A DNA stretch of 64,000 bases, taken from Acidimicrobiaceae bacterium. Lineage in GTDB: Bacteria > Actinomycetota > Acidimicrobiia > Acidimicrobiales > Ilumatobacteraceae. The number at the start of each line of letters is the position of its first letter. Positions within the stretch are counted from its first letter, which is position 1. The translations under genes and the position numbers were made by a program. Shown here one piece after another: positions 6,707 through 16,338 of this stretch. The notes beneath the pieces were generated by a model. It worked only from the letters and a program-made list of their open reading frames with translations. It did no database searches and had not been told where the DNA came from. The DNA lies in NCBI GenBank assembly GCA_947450115.1, contig CANFUE010000012.1:1-64000 (forward strand), written 5' to 3'.

Positions 6707-7681
6707 ATGGCCAATACTCAACAGCGCAAGAAGCCCTCGGCTTCTTCTCGGAATAATTCTCCACAAAAACAACAGGCACGCCCAGTTCAAAAAGCATCGG
6801 CCGCAAAACCAGTACCAGCAAAAGTTGCCGCGCCACCAAAAGCTCCCGTTGCCAAACTCGAGAAGCGATTTTCACTGAAGCCATATTTTCTCCTTCTTGG
6901 TTCCCTCTGTGGCGTTCTCCTTGGTGCTGTCCTTGTGCTGCTCTCCGGACTCATCGCGTTGCTTCCCGTATTGGTTGTCGTTGGGGCCGGTCTTGGCTGG
7001 GTGGTGTACCGCCGGGCAGTTGCGCAGAGTTTTTCTCTCATGATTTCAATGGTGGCCGCAAAAGAAATTGATAGTGAAGATCATCCTCGACTCTTTAATT
7101 TGCTCGAGAGCTTGTGCGCAGTTTCTGGTGTGTCGGTTCCAGTCGTTGGTGTAACGACCGATGCAACAGTTAATGCCTACGTGGTGGCCGACCCACTTGG
7201 TGTGGAGCAAAGCCACATTGTTCTTACCGAGGGTGCATTGCGAGTAATGGAGCGCATCGAACTTGAGGGTTTCGTTGCTGCGTGTTTAGCAAGAGTGAAA
7301 TCTGGACGGCTCGAATTGCAAACAGAAACCGCTGGGGTAGTTGCGTCGCTCGGCAAGTTCATTCCGTCTGGTCTCGTTCGCAAGGCGATGGAGGCATGTT
7401 TCACCTCGCAAGATGTTTTCGATGCTGATGTCAAAGCGTGCGGCATCACCCGGTTCCCCCCAGGCCTCATTGCCGCCTATGAGAAAATGTCCGCTGAGTC
7501 AACAGTCACATCCGGTGTGAATCCGCTCAATGTCCATCTCTGGTTGGCAAATCCAAAGAGCGCATTTTCTACAAACTCCTCGAATGCATCGGGCAGCGAG
7601 GCATCGTCTTCTACAGTTATAGGAAGTGAAGTTGTGCATCCTGCACTAGCCACGCGATTGGCATTACTCCGGGAGATATAA
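6707..7681 (+). CDS. M48/HtpX-like membrane protein lacking the HExxH site (pseudo-peptidase)
   Basis: The 324-residue product has a long basic, Ala/Pro/Lys-rich N-terminus (1-55), two hydrophobic helices (about 60-82 and 83-101), and a domain that tracks HtpX. It keeps NAYVV, then VLTEGALRVMERIELEG, the conserved lead-in to the zinc site. The site itself reads A191-A192-C193-L194-A195-R196 where HtpX has AHELSH, so both histidines and the glutamate are gone. A later FDADVKACGITRFPPGL block and the final HPALATRLALL also match HtpX positions. I infer a catalytically dead relative that may act as a scaffold. It sits between pimA and a DUF3048 lipoprotein in one direction, with very small gaps. 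Confidence 0.65.
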   Translation: MANTQQRKKPSASSRNNSPQKQQARPVQKASAAKPVPAKVAAPPKAPVAKLEKRFSLKPYFLLLGSLCGVLLGAVLVLLSGLIALLPVLVVVGAGLGWVVYRRAVAQSFSLMISMVAAKEIDSEDHPRLFNLLESLCAVSGVSVPVVGVTTDATVNAYVVADPLGVEQSHIVLTEGALRVMERIELEGFVAACLARVKSGRLELQTETAGVVASLGKFIPSGLVRKAMEACFTSQDVFDADVKACGITRFPPGLIAAYEKMSAESTVTSGVNPLNVHLWLANPKSAFSTNSSNASGSEASSSTVIGSEVVHPALATRLALLREI

Positions 7682-7684
7682 AAG

Positions 7685-8779
7685 TTGAAGTCATCAGTGA
7701 AGTTGAATAAGCGTTTCGTTTCCGCAGTTGTTGTAGCTGGCGGCCTTGCGCTCGCAGCATGCGGCGCCAGCTCCACCACATCCGATACTGAACCTGCCTA
7801 CGGTGATGGCTCTTTGGTCACAGAACTTTCCGGACCAACCACCACTTTGCCTGCACCAGAGGTCATGCCTCTTACTGGTTTGCCCATTACAGATGCTGCT
7901 GTTTCCATTCGACCCGCGCTTGTTGCAAAGTTCGATAATCATCCTGCTGCTCGCCCTCAGTCGGGTCTCAATGCGGCCGACATTGTTTATGAAGAAAACG
8001 TAGAGCAACTCACACGATTCGCTGCAGTGTTCCATACAAATGCCCCAACAAACATTGGCCCCATTCGTAGCGGTCGTACACAAGACGTAGCTTTGTTCTC
8101 TGCATATTTGAATCCACTTTTCGTTTGGAGTGGTGGTAACAGCAAAGTGACTTCAGCAATCAAAAACTCTCCACTCATCAACGTGGGGGCATTGATGGCC
8201 TATAAGCAAGGTGGCTACCGTCGAGAATCAAGCCGCAAGGCTCCACACAACTTGTACGCCGATGCCGAGAAGATATTTACATTGACCCCTAAGGGGGCTT
8301 CACGCCCACCACAGCAATTTCTCTATCGCGGAGAAAGCGATGCAAAACCAGCCACTGCCACTCCTTCAGATGGCTTGCATTTATCTATGGATGGCGTGCA
8401 GGTTTCTTGGTTGTGGGACACAGCATCGTCGTCGTACATGCGCTGGAGTGGAAAAGATAAACATCTCGATGCCGACAAAACTCAAGTTGCTGCCAAAAAC
8501 GTTGTGGTTTTGTACATGGTCTATAAGGCGAGTGCGGCCGACGTGCGCAGTCCTGAAGCTCAAAGCGTAGGAGAAGGCGATGCTTGGGTCTACACCAATG
8601 GTTCGCTTGTGAAAGGTAAGTGGGCGCGTGCCCTTGCAACCGATGTCTTCACTTTGACCGATTCTGCAGGTGCGCCTATCAAGCTCACCCCTGGCAATAC
8701 ATGGGTTGAACTTCCTCGCCCCAATAAGGGTGCCGATATTGCTGCCGGATCTGATCCAGCAAAAATCAAGTTCCCGTAA
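7685..8779 (+). CDS. DUF3048-family lipoprotein
   Basis: Secreted lipoprotein of 364 residues. Basic residues and a hydrophobic stretch lead to the lipobox LAAC with the lipidated cysteine at C26, followed by a Ser/Thr-rich linker. The body matches DUF3048, with recognisable blocks such as RPALVAKFDNHPAARPQSG, IGPIRSGRTQDV and a C-terminal GNTWVELPRP. The biochemical function of DUF3048 is not established; the lipobox places it on the outer face of the membrane. The start is TTG at 7685, 3 bases after the pseudo-HtpX stop. A leaderless pdxS promoter lies just after its stop. Confidence 0.82.
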   Translation: MKSSVKLNKRFVSAVVVAGGLALAACGASSTTSDTEPAYGDGSLVTELSGPTTTLPAPEVMPLTGLPITDAAVSIRPALVAKFDNHPAARPQSGLNAADIVYEENVEQLTRFAAVFHTNAPTNIGPIRSGRTQDVALFSAYLNPLFVWSGGNSKVTSAIKNSPLINVGALMAYKQGGYRRESSRKAPHNLYADAEKIFTLTPKGASRPPQQFLYRGESDAKPATATPSDGLHLSMDGVQVSWLWDTASSSYMRWSGKDKHLDADKTQVAAKNVVVLYMVYKASAADVRSPEAQSVGEGDAWVYTNGSLVKGKWARALATDVFTLTDSAGAPIKLTPGNTWVELPRPNKGADIAAGSDPAKIKFP

Positions 8780-8806
8780 GACACAGCACACCGCGCTCGG
8801 TACGAT
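8778..8806 (+). promoter_or_regulatory. Predicted leaderless promoter of pdxS
   Basis: AAGACA (8778-8783) and TACGAT (8801-8806) are separated by 17 bases. The -10 ends 6 bases before the pdxS ATG at 8813, so the first transcribed base would be the A of the start codon. There is no Shine-Dalgarno. Confidence 0.55.
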
Positions 8807-8812
8807 AGAGCC

Positions 8813-9703
8813 ATGTCTTCTCCATCTTCAACCCCCGGCACAATGCGCGTGAAACGCGGTCTTGCAGAAATGCTGAAGGGTGGCGTCATCATGGACGTGG
8901 TCACGCCTGAGCAAGCAAAAATTGCAGAAGACGCAGGGGCGTGTGCGGTGATGGCCTTGGAGCGAGTGCCTGCCGATATTCGTCGTGATGGCGGAGTTGC
9001 GCGCATGAGCGATCCTGAAATGATCGAAGGCATCCAGGCTATGGTCAGCATTCCGGTCATGGCGAAGGTGCGCATTGGTCATTTCGTAGAAGCGCAGATT
9101 CTTGAGGCATTAGGGGTCGACTTCATCGATGAATCTGAGGTGCTCACCCCAGCCGATGAAACTCATCACATCGATAAATTTAATTTTTCAGTTCCGTTTG
9201 TATGTGGTGCCACTAATCTCGGCGAAGCATTGCGACGCATCAGCGAAGGCGCATGCATGATTCGTTCGAAAGGTGAAGCAGGAACAGGAAACATTGTTGA
9301 AGCAGTGCGACACCTGCGCAGCATCATCGGAGACATTCGACGTATCACGCAGGCCGATTCCGCCGAGTTATTCGATTGGGCAAAGAAATTGCAAGCTCCT
9401 TTGCCGTTGGTGCAAGAAGTCGCAGAACTTGGTTGGCTTCCAGTGCCTATGTTCTGTGCCGGCGGTATCGCAACTCCTGCCGATGCAGCTTTGGCAATGC
9501 AACTAGGCGCTGAAGCAGTATTTGTTGGCTCAGGAATTTTCAAGAGCGATGATCCTGCGCCGCGCGCACGGGCCATTGTGGAAGCAACAACGCATTTCCG
9601 CGACGCTAGCATTTTGGCCAAGGTCAGCCGCGGACTCGGTGCCCCAATGACAGGCATTGCAATGGATGAAATCAACCAGCGCTATGCAGAGCGTGGTTGG
9701 TGA
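8813..9703 (+). CDS. pdxS: Pyridoxal 5'-phosphate synthase, lyase subunit PdxS
   Basis: Makes PLP from ribose 5-phosphate, glyceraldehyde 3-phosphate and ammonia in the deoxyxylulose-independent route, working with PdxT. The 296-residue TIM-barrel protein carries the [17 protein letters not shown] start block, the [13 protein letters not shown] strand with the active-site lysine, [12 protein letters not shown] with the second lysine, and [16 protein letters not shown] near the phosphate site. All family landmarks are present. It is the first gene of a unit continuing into pdxT and yebC. Confidence 0.97.
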   Translation: MSSPSSTPGTMRVKRGLAEMLKGGVIMDVVTPEQAKIAEDAGACAVMALERVPADIRRDGGVARMSDPEMIEGIQAMVSIPVMAKVRIGHFVEAQILEALGVDFIDESEVLTPADETHHIDKFNFSVPFVCGATNLGEALRRISEGACMIRSKGEAGTGNIVEAVRHLRSIIGDIRRITQADSAELFDWAKKLQAPLPLVQEVAELGWLPVPMFCAGGIATPADAALAMQLGAEAVFVGSGIFKSDDPAPRARAIVEATTHFRDASILAKVSRGLGAPMTGIAMDEINQRYAERGW

Positions 9704-9731
9704 CCTCAAACACGAGGTCACACAGTTACCT

Positions 9732-10331
9732 ATGCCCACAGTCGGAGTTTTAGCTCTCCAAGGCGCATTCAACGCACATGCACAAGCATTGCGTCAACTC
9801 AATGTTGATGTGCGTGAGGTGCGGTTACCACAAGACCTAGACGGTGTTGATGGAGTCGTGTTGCCTGGCGGTGAAAGTACCACGATGTCGCAGTTACTCT
9901 TGACGAGCGGCGTATTTGAAGTTCTGACGCAGCGTGTTGAAGATGGTCTTCCTGTAATGGGCACCTGTGCCGGGCTCATTCTTCTTGCCAAACGAGTGCT
10001 CGATGCGCGGCCAGATCAAGTGAGTTGTTCCGTTCTCGATGTCACCGTGCGTCGCAACGGATACGGGCGCCAAATCGATAGTTTTGAGGCTGATATTGCA
10101 GTCACAGGGCTCGAAACTCCCTTGACGGCGGTCTTCATTCGTGCCCCCATTATTGAAGAAGTAGGGAGCGGCGTAGAAGTGATCGCTCAGCACAACGGGG
10201 TTCCCGTTGCAGTTGCTTCGCAAAATGTTCTCGCGGCGTCATTTCATCCAGAACTCACCAATGATGTGCGATTTCATGAACTTTTTCTCCATATGATTTC
10301 ATCAGGAAGCATCGTTCGTAACGATCGATAG
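9732..10331 (+). CDS. pdxT: Pyridoxal 5'-phosphate synthase, glutaminase subunit PdxT
   Basis: Class I glutamine amidotransferase that supplies ammonia to PdxS. The 199-residue product shows GGEST (47-50), the nucleophile C79 in GTCAGLILLA, and the H172-P-E174 pair of the triad. I chose the ATG at 9732 because MPTVGVLALQGAF is the canonical N-terminus; longer readings overlap pdxS and add unrelated residues. It lies 28 bases after pdxS. Confidence 0.96.
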   Translation: MPTVGVLALQGAFNAHAQALRQLNVDVREVRLPQDLDGVDGVVLPGGESTTMSQLLLTSGVFEVLTQRVEDGLPVMGTCAGLILLAKRVLDARPDQVSCSVLDVTVRRNGYGRQIDSFEADIAVTGLETPLTAVFIRAPIIEEVGSGVEVIAQHNGVPVAVASQNVLAASFHPELTNDVRFHELFLHMISSGSIVRNDR

Positions 10332-10358
10332 TCAGTACATCTAACAGGGGCAGGAAAT

Positions 10359-11108
10359 ATGTCAGGCCATTCCAAATGGGCAACGATCAAACACAAAAAG
10401 GCTGCTGTCGATAAAAAACGCGGAAAGCTTTTTGCCAAGTTGGCTCGTCAAATTGAAGTAGCCGCTCGCGAAGGTGGCGGCGACGCAGAAACCAATGCTG
10501 CATTACGCACAGTTGTGCTGAAAGCAAAAGCCGGGCAGATGACCAACGAAGCTATTGATCGTGCAGTGAAACGAGGTAGCGGCGAAGCGTCTGGCGCAAA
10601 CTACGAGTCCATTACCTATGAAGGCTACGGACCAGGTGGCGTTGCGATGTTGGTCGATGTACTCACCGACAATCGCAATCGCACTGCATCAGACGTCCGT
10701 CTTGCATTCTCGAAGTTTGGCGGATCAATGGCCGAACCCGGAGCGGTTGGTTGGCAGTTTTCTCGTAAGGGCGTCATCATTATTGAAGGTGCTGCTGCAG
10801 AAGACGATGTCATGACTGTTGCTCTTGAATCTGGTGCTGACGATATTGAACGTGATGGAGACGTTTGGCGCATTACAACCGAACCATCGGCATTGTGGAA
10901 TGTCAAAGCAGCACTGGAAGCAGCCAAATTCATCGTACTCGACGCGGAAAGCACGATGGTGAGCGACACTTCAATTCCTGTGTCCGACATAGAAGATGCT
11001 CGTAAGGTTCTGCGCATCATGGACATGTTGGAAGACAATGACGATGTGCAAGACGTCTATTCAAATTTCGATATTGCAGAAGAGATCATGGCGGAGATGG
11101 ACCAATGA
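10359..11108 (+). CDS. yebC: YebC/PmpR-family protein (TACO1-like)
   Basis: Cytoplasmic protein of 249 residues with the invariant start [16 protein letters not shown] and later [11 protein letters not shown]. The family was first described as transcriptional regulators; members are also linked to translation of difficult, e.g. proline-rich, stretches. Which applies here is not visible. The placement upstream of ruvC-ruvA-ruvB is the classical bacterial order. CAGGAAAT precedes the ATG at a good distance. A peroxiredoxin gene overlaps its 3' end by 4 bases and separates it from ruvC. Confidence 0.95.
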   Translation: MSGHSKWATIKHKKAAVDKKRGKLFAKLARQIEVAAREGGGDAETNAALRTVVLKAKAGQMTNEAIDRAVKRGSGEASGANYESITYEGYGPGGVAMLVDVLTDNRNRTASDVRLAFSKFGGSMAEPGAVGWQFSRKGVIIIEGAAAEDDVMTVALESGADDIERDGDVWRITTEPSALWNVKAALEAAKFIVLDAESTMVSDTSIPVSDIEDARKVLRIMDMLEDNDDVQDVYSNFDIAEEIMAEMDQ

Positions 11109-11560
11109 GTATTTCAGTAGGCGACCAAGCACCAGATTTTTCTCTTCCCGGAACAGGTAATCAGCAGTATTCCTTATCTGCCTACAAAGGGAAAAGGGTT
11201 GTTCTCGTTTTCTACCCAGGCGACAACACACCGGTATGCACAAAGCAGCTTGTGTGCTACAACAATGAGCTTGCCCAATTCGGCGAATTAGATGCACAAG
11301 TTCTCGCTGTCTCAGGTCAAGATCTCGAGAGCCATGAAAAATTTGCCGCTCAACACGGATTCCAGTTTCCGCTCTTGGCCGATACGGAAAAATCAGTTGC
11401 CCGTGCGTACGGAACACTGGGGCCTTTGGGAATTCCCCGACGCAGTATTTTCGTCATTGATGCTGGCGGGGTGGTGCGCTACGTACATCGGGCGCTCGTG
11501 GGGGTCACCTTTCGCCCGGTTGAAGAGTTGATTGCAGCAATTTCCGCCGCAAATGCTTAA
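11105..11560 (+). CDS. bcp: Peroxiredoxin, BCP/PrxQ type
   Basis: Thiol peroxidase of 151 residues that reduces hydroperoxides. The thioredoxin-fold start [11 protein letters not shown] and [10 protein letters not shown] with peroxidatic C45 are clear. C51, six residues on, is the likely resolving cysteine; many BCP proteins have the pair five residues apart. Arg in the active pocket and the C-terminal strand are conserved. ATGA overlap with yebC suggests coupled translation. Its presence between yebC and ruvC is unusual for that gene cluster. Confidence 0.9.
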   Translation: MSISVGDQAPDFSLPGTGNQQYSLSAYKGKRVVLVFYPGDNTPVCTKQLVCYNNELAQFGELDAQVLAVSGQDLESHEKFAAQHGFQFPLLADTEKSVARAYGTLGPLGIPRRSIFVIDAGGVVRYVHRALVGVTFRPVEELIAAISAANA

Positions 11561-11585
11561 CTTCGCTGGCCTGTTTGGCTACAAT
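11557..11585 (+). promoter_or_regulatory. Predicted near-leaderless promoter of ruvC
   Basis: TTAACT (11557-11562) and TACAAT (11580-11585) are spaced by 17 bases. The -10 ends 7 bases before the ATG at 11593. This favours 11593 over the TTG at 11575 as the ruvC start, because the TTG lies upstream of the predicted transcription start. Confidence 0.55.
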
Positions 11586-11592
11586 CAAACGT

Positions 11593-12150
11593 ATGTTCGT
11601 ACCCGAAAAGGCACCCACGTCGTCGCTGGTGGTTCTGGGCATTGACCCTGGCCTCACGCGCTGTGGTTATGCGGTCTTGCGCCGTACTTCTGGTGGGCAA
11701 TTTGAGGCCGAAGCACTAGCGCTAGGGGTGATTCGTACCGAGCCGAGCGAACACCTGGCAAACCGACTCGCGCAGGTGCATGAAGACATCACCGATCTGC
11801 TTGCCGAGTTTTCACCAGATGCCGTTGTCATTGAACAAGTTTTCCTTCACCACAACGTGCGCACCGCAATGAGCGTTGCCCAGGTGAGTGGTGTGGTGCT
11901 GTCGTTGGCTGCACTTGCTGGTTGTGCGGTGGCTCAATACACACCTACCCAGGTGAAAAGTGCTGTTGCTGGTTGGGGGCAAGCCGATAAAACTCAAATT
12001 CAAAAAATGGTGAAGGCGCGACTCGGTTTAGCATCGCTCCCACAGCCGGCCGATGCAGCCGATGCCGCAGCATTGGCTTTGTGCCATCTGGCGATGTCGC
12101 CGGCACTATCCGGGGGCAACATTCGCATTTCACGCAGGGTCGCATCATGA
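11593..12150 (+). CDS. ruvC: Holliday junction resolvase RuvC
   Basis: Endonuclease that cuts Holliday junctions moved by RuvAB. The RNase H-fold catalytic carboxylates are all present: D18 in GIDPG, E81 in VVIEQVF, and D154 with D157 in PADAADAAA. At 185 residues the length is normal. The ATG at 11593 is supported by the promoter immediately upstream. It overlaps ruvA by ATGA, forming a ruvCAB unit. Confidence 0.97.
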   Translation: MFVPEKAPTSSLVVLGIDPGLTRCGYAVLRRTSGGQFEAEALALGVIRTEPSEHLANRLAQVHEDITDLLAEFSPDAVVIEQVFLHHNVRTAMSVAQVSGVVLSLAALAGCAVAQYTPTQVKSAVAGWGQADKTQIQKMVKARLGLASLPQPADAADAAALALCHLAMSPALSGGNIRISRRVAS

Positions 12151-12746
12151 TTGGCTCATTGCGTGGAACGGTGCTCGAACGTCATGCTCCTACGCATGTA
12201 CTGGTTGAAGTTGCGGGTGTTGGATACATCGTTGCTGTAACCCCACGAGTTTTTGGTGAACTTGAACCCACCACGGGCTGCTTTTTGTATATCCATCATC
12301 AAGTTCGTGAAGATGCACAAACATTGTTCGGTTTTCTCACGCGCGAAGAGCGTGACAGTTTCCAAATTCTCATTGCAGCCCACGGAGTGGGTCCGGCAAT
12401 GGCAATGGCAATATTGGCAACTCATTCTCCGAAGGGTCTGCAGAACATTGTCATCACCTCCGATCTGGCCGCACTCACAATGGTGCCTGGTGTTGGCAAA
12501 AAAACTGCCGAACGACTATTGGTTGAATTGCGCGGAAAGTTCGACTTGCTCGATCTGCCGAGCATCAGCGGTGCTGAATCACAAGGCACCTCGTCGCTCG
12601 GAGACCTACGAGAAGCGCTCATCGGCCTGGGTTACGACAATGAGGAAATCCGTTCTGTGCTGTCTGAGTTGAACCCAGCCACAGATGCGTCTTTGGAAAA
12701 GGTACTGCGCGATGCCTTGCAAATTCTTGGAGCCCGACGTGCGTGA
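12147..12746 (+). CDS. ruvA: Holliday junction branch migration protein RuvA
   Basis: Junction-binding tetramer subunit that loads RuvB. The 199-residue product begins [15 protein letters not shown] with the OB-fold, has paired helix-hairpin-helix elements ([12 protein letters not shown] and [19 protein letters not shown]), and ends in a RuvB-binding domain ([14 protein letters not shown]). The start overlaps ruvC by ATGA. The 3' end overlaps ruvB by 8 bases. Confidence 0.97.
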   Translation: MIGSLRGTVLERHAPTHVLVEVAGVGYIVAVTPRVFGELEPTTGCFLYIHHQVREDAQTLFGFLTREERDSFQILIAAHGVGPAMAMAILATHSPKGLQNIVITSDLAALTMVPGVGKKTAERLLVELRGKFDLLDLPSISGAESQGTSSLGDLREALIGLGYDNEEIRSVLSELNPATDASLEKVLRDALQILGARRA

Positions 12747-13788
12747 CGAATTTGTTGATCCCAATATTTTGACGCCCCATCACACGGAACGTGAGGTGGA
12801 ACTCGAAAGTGAAGAGTCTGGCTTACGTCCGCGCCTCCTCGACGACTTCATTGGACAACGAGAACTTAAAGAACATTTACGTATTGTTCTCACAGCTGCT
12901 CGCCAGCGTTCTCAGGCCGCCGATCACGTTCTGTTGGCGGGGCCTCCTGGTCTAGGGAAAACCACTATGGCCTGCATTATTGCTGAAGAGATGGGCGCAA
13001 AACTGCATATCACTTCCGGACCCGCGCTTGAACGTGCTGGTGACCTTGCCGCAATCCTCACCAAACTCGGAGAACACGATGTGCTCTTCATCGATGAAAT
13101 TCATCGTCTGTCGCGTTCTGTAGAAGAAATCATGTATCCAGCAATGGAAGATTTCCAAATAGACATCGTGGTTGGTAAAGGCCCAGCAGCATCGTCTATT
13201 CGGCTGTCACTTCCGCCGTTCACATTGGTAGGAGCAACAACTCGTACCGGAATGATTACTGGTCCTTTGCGTGATCGCTTTGGTTTAGTGAGCCGACTCG
13301 ACTTCTACGATGAAGAAGAACTCACCGCCATCGTGCTGCGCGCCGCACGTATCTTAAATATCGTCATTGACGCCGATGGTGCAGCGCAAATTGCTCGGCG
13401 AAGTCGCGGCACCCCACGTATTGCCAACCGACTGTTGCGCCGCGTGCGCGATTTTGCAGAGGTAAATCACCCCACACCATCGGGAGAGGGAAAAATCGAT
13501 GCAGGCATTGCGGCCGATGCTTTGGTTCTTTTTGGAGTCGATGCGCGCGGTCTCGACAAAGTAGACCGGGCCATTCTTTCGGCTTTATGTAAGCAATTCG
13601 GAGGTGGTCCGGTGGGGCTCACCACATTGGCCATCAGTGTGAGTGAACAACCCGAAACAGTTGAAGATGTTTATGAGCCCTTTCTCATCCAGCAAGGTTT
13701 TTTGTCGCGCACTCCGCGGGGGCGTATAGCAATGCCTGCAGCATTTGAACACCTCAACATGGCACCCCCCGCACGCTTTCCCTCGTAG
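12739..13788 (+). CDS. ruvB: Holliday junction branch migration ATPase RuvB
   Basis: AAA+ motor of the RuvABC resolvasome. Walker A is GPPGLGKT (68-75), Walker B ends in DE at 119-120 (FIDEIHR), and the [18 protein letters not shown] block holds sensor and arginine-finger residues. A winged helix closes the 349-residue protein. I chose GTG 12739, which gives [11 protein letters not shown] and overlaps ruvA by 8 bases. An ATG at 12712 would add nine residues without family support. Confidence 0.95.
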   Translation: MRDEFVDPNILTPHHTEREVELESEESGLRPRLLDDFIGQRELKEHLRIVLTAARQRSQAADHVLLAGPPGLGKTTMACIIAEEMGAKLHITSGPALERAGDLAAILTKLGEHDVLFIDEIHRLSRSVEEIMYPAMEDFQIDIVVGKGPAASSIRLSLPPFTLVGATTRTGMITGPLRDRFGLVSRLDFYDEEELTAIVLRAARILNIVIDADGAAQIARRSRGTPRIANRLLRRVRDFAEVNHPTPSGEGKIDAGIAADALVLFGVDARGLDKVDRAILSALCKQFGGGPVGLTTLAISVSEQPETVEDVYEPFLIQQGFLSRTPRGRIAMPAAFEHLNMAPPARFPS

Positions 13789-13791
13789 TCT
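13786..13791 (+). promoter_or_regulatory. Predicted -10 (TAGTCT) of leaderless queA promoter
   Basis: TAGTCT starts on the ruvB TAG stop codon and ends 6 bases before the queA GTG at 13798. It fits TANNNT-N6-start. No clear -35 is visible. Confidence 0.4.
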
Positions 13792-13797
13792 TGAACG

Positions 13798-14838
13798 GTG
13801 CAACTCGCCGATATCGATTACAACTTGCCCGACCACTTCATTGCGCAAGTGCCGATGGAGCCTCGTGATGCGGCACGCATGTTGGTATGTGTCAATCAGG
13901 AAGTTGAGCACAGGAACGTTCGCGACATCACTGAATTTTTAAATGCAGGTGACGTACTCGTGGTGAATGAAACCAGAGTTCTACCCAGCAGGCTTTCGTT
14001 AGTGCGTCACACGGGGGGCCGAGTAGAAGTGTTGCTACTTGAGCCGCTTACCGATGATGACAGCGAATGGGAAGCACTCATTCGCCCGGGGCGAAAAATG
14101 CGAGATGGAGAGATTCTTGCTACCCCCACAGGCGAAGAGTTTGCCGAAGTGCTTGGGCGGTCCGATGCTGGCGATACCTTTCGCATTCGTCTATGTGGCG
14201 GGTCAACTCCGAGCGAACGCAGGTCGGCAATTACCCAGGTGGGTTCATTGCCGCTACCGCCGTACATCACGACGATCCTGGAAGACGTTGAGCGATATCA
14301 AACTGTGTATTCACAAGTGGCCAAGTCATCTGCAGCTCCCACGGCGGGTTTGCATTTCACGCCAGAACTGTTGCAAAAGATTGAGCTCATGGGAGTAACT
14401 ATTGCAAAAGTAGAATTGGTTGTAGGTCTTGACACCTTTAAGCCAGTTGATGTAGAAAATCCACTCGATCACGTCATTCACTCCGAGTGGTACAACGTTC
14501 CGCACGAAACGATGCAACTGGTGGAAAATGCGCAGCGGGTGATCGCTGTGGGCACTACTTCGGTCCGCGCACTTGAATCGGCTGCTACTACTGGGGAACT
14601 GTCTGGTCGTACTCGGCTTTTCATTACTCCCGGATACTCGTGGAAATTGGTTGACCTGATGATGACGAACTTTCATATGCCGCGAACAACTCTGCTGCTC
14701 ATGGTGCAAGCATTTATTGGAGAAAAATGGCGCGATCTCTATGCTGAGGCACAACGTGAGAATTATCGTTTCTTATCTTTCGGAGATGCCATGCTCCTCG
14801 CCAGATCTTGCAATTCAACAACCGAAAGTGACCTCTAG
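13798..14838 (+). CDS. queA: S-adenosylmethionine:tRNA ribosyltransferase-isomerase
   Basis: Transfers and rearranges the ribosyl part of SAM onto preQ1-modified tRNA to give epoxyqueuosine. The 346-residue product has the N-terminal block DYNLPDHFIAQVPMEPRDAARML, the conserved NETRVLPSR, TAGLHFTPELL and GTTSVRALES, and a C-terminal TNFHMPRTTLLLMVQAF. Start GTG 13798 follows the ruvB stop by 9 bases. tgt starts on the last base of its stop codon (TAGTG). Together queA and tgt modify G34 of tRNAs with GUN anticodons. Confidence 0.95.
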   Translation: MQLADIDYNLPDHFIAQVPMEPRDAARMLVCVNQEVEHRNVRDITEFLNAGDVLVVNETRVLPSRLSLVRHTGGRVEVLLLEPLTDDDSEWEALIRPGRKMRDGEILATPTGEEFAEVLGRSDAGDTFRIRLCGGSTPSERRSAITQVGSLPLPPYITTILEDVERYQTVYSQVAKSSAAPTAGLHFTPELLQKIELMGVTIAKVELVVGLDTFKPVDVENPLDHVIHSEWYNVPHETMQLVENAQRVIAVGTTSVRALESAATTGELSGRTRLFITPGYSWKLVDLMMTNFHMPRTTLLLMVQAFIGEKWRDLYAEAQRENYRFLSFGDAMLLARSCNSTTESDL

Positions 14839-15938
14839 TGCATCCAGTTTCATTTGAAGTGCAAGCCACCGATGGCACGGCCCGTGCGGGTCTCGCAACA
14901 ACCTCTCATGGAAATTATTCCACACCATGTTTTATGCCAGTGGGTACACGTGGTGCAGTGAGATACCTCAGCGCAGTCGACTATGAAGATCTTGGTGCGC
15001 AAATTGTTCTGGGTAACACGTATCACTTGATGCTGCGCCCCGGAGCCGACACGGTGGAGGCTTTGGGCGGTCTCGGAAAGTTCGCAGGGTGGGGTGGACT
15101 CACACTCACCGACTCGGGAGGCTTCCAGGTTTTTTCATTAGAGCCAAAAGTTGATGACGACGGAGTGACCTTTAAGTCCACGTACGACGGGTCGCTGCAT
15201 CGGTACACGCCAGAAACTGCGGTAGAAGTGCAGCAAAAACTCGGCGCAACTATTCAGGTGGTTCTCGACGTGTGTCCACCGTTGCCTTCTGAATCACATG
15301 TGGTGGAGTTGGCATTGAAACGCACATCGATGTGGGCCGAGCGTGCACGAGAGCACCACACGCGCGAAGACCAAGCCTTGTTCGGCATCGTGCAGGGTGG
15401 AATTAATCCGGAACTGCGCGCGAGAAGTGCAACATCAACCGCCGCCTTGGAGTTTGATGGTTATGGAATTGGTGGTCTCTCTGTGGGGGAATCGCGCGAG
15501 GAAATGTTGCCAGCCTTGGCCGCTGCGCTGCAGAATCTGCCCACAAACCGGCCGAGATATTTGATGGGCGTGGGGGACCCTGCGTCGCTCATTGAGGCTG
15601 TCAACTTAGGTGTCGATCAATTCGACTGTGTATTGCAGACGCGTCTCGGACGTCATGGGACCGCATTGACGAGTACAGGCAAGTTGAATATGAAGAACGC
15701 CCAATTCGCCTTGCAGGATCTCCCGCTCGACGCCAGCTGTGCTTGCATGGTGTGTCGGCGTCATTCTCGGGCCTATATTCGCCACTTATTCCAAACTTCT
15801 GAGCCAACCGCCTCTCGATTGGTGTCGTATCACAACATTGCATGGACTTTTGCCCTCATGGCCGAAATGCGCGAGTCCATCAGAAATGGCACATTTCAGG
15901 AGATGAGGCAGCGCGTGATGGGGGTCTGGGGTTCGTAG
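14838..15938 (+). CDS. tgt: tRNA-guanine transglycosylase
   Basis: Exchanges G34 in GUN-anticodon tRNAs for preQ1. The 366-residue TIM barrel shows GTRGAVRYLS, TDSGGFQVFS with one catalytic aspartate, GIVQGG, the second aspartate region DQFDCVLQTRLGRHG (VLPTR in most relatives), and the zinc site CACMVCRRHSRAYIRHLF. It is the direct partner of queA, with one-base stop/start overlap. The yajC-secD-secF block follows, the same order as in many bacteria. Confidence 0.96.
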   Translation: MHPVSFEVQATDGTARAGLATTSHGNYSTPCFMPVGTRGAVRYLSAVDYEDLGAQIVLGNTYHLMLRPGADTVEALGGLGKFAGWGGLTLTDSGGFQVFSLEPKVDDDGVTFKSTYDGSLHRYTPETAVEVQQKLGATIQVVLDVCPPLPSESHVVELALKRTSMWAERAREHHTREDQALFGIVQGGINPELRARSATSTAALEFDGYGIGGLSVGESREEMLPALAAALQNLPTNRPRYLMGVGDPASLIEAVNLGVDQFDCVLQTRLGRHGTALTSTGKLNMKNAQFALQDLPLDASCACMVCRRHSRAYIRHLFQTSEPTASRLVSYHNIAWTFALMAEMRESIRNGTFQEMRQRVMGVWGS

Positions 15939-15942
15939 TGGC

Positions 15943-15948
15943 TACGCT
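15943..15948 (+). promoter_or_regulatory. Predicted -10 (TACGCT) upstream of yajC
   Basis: TACGCT ends 7 bases before the ATG at 15956. It supports ATG 15956 over the in-frame GTG at 15938 as the yajC start. Evidence is positional only. Confidence 0.35.
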
Positions 15949-15955
15949 TGTCGCC

Positions 15956-16330
15956 ATGTCTCTTTCCCCTATAGGTCTTCTTGCCGCCGCCAAATCATCT
16001 GGTGGCTCTGCCATTTTCCAGCTCTTTTTCTTTGGTCTCATTTTCGTGGCAATGTACTTCTTGCTCATTCGTCCACAACGTCGACGGGCAAAAGAATCCC
16101 AAGAATTGGTGCGAGCTGTGCAAATAGGCGATCAGGTTCAACTCTCGTCTGGTCTCATTGGCTTTGTAACCGACTTTGATAAAGAAGATCAAGCAGGCGA
16201 CGTGGTGTGGGTCGACTTGGCCGATGGGGTGGAAGTGCGTTCTATGCGTTCGTCAATTGTACGTCGTATTGAAATTCGTACTGAAGCAACAACGGTTGAG
16301 AGTGATGACTCTGACGATTCAGACAAGTAG
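15956..16330 (+). CDS. yajC: Preprotein translocase accessory subunit YajC
   Basis: Small single-pass membrane partner of SecDF. The 124-residue product has a hydrophobic helix (about 17-36) followed by the hallmark LLIRPQRRR, then a basic and acidic cytoplasmic domain with GDQVQLSSGLIGFV and a Ser/Asp-rich tail. ATG 15956 is chosen from the TACGCT element ahead of it; GTG 15938, which would overlap the tgt stop (TAGTG), is the alternative. secD follows 8 bases after the stop. Confidence 0.92.
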   Translation: MSLSPIGLLAAAKSSGGSAIFQLFFFGLIFVAMYFLLIRPQRRRAKESQELVRAVQIGDQVQLSSGLIGFVTDFDKEDQAGDVVWVDLADGVEVRSMRSSIVRRIEIRTEATTVESDDSDDSDK

Positions 16331-16338
16331 TACACCAC

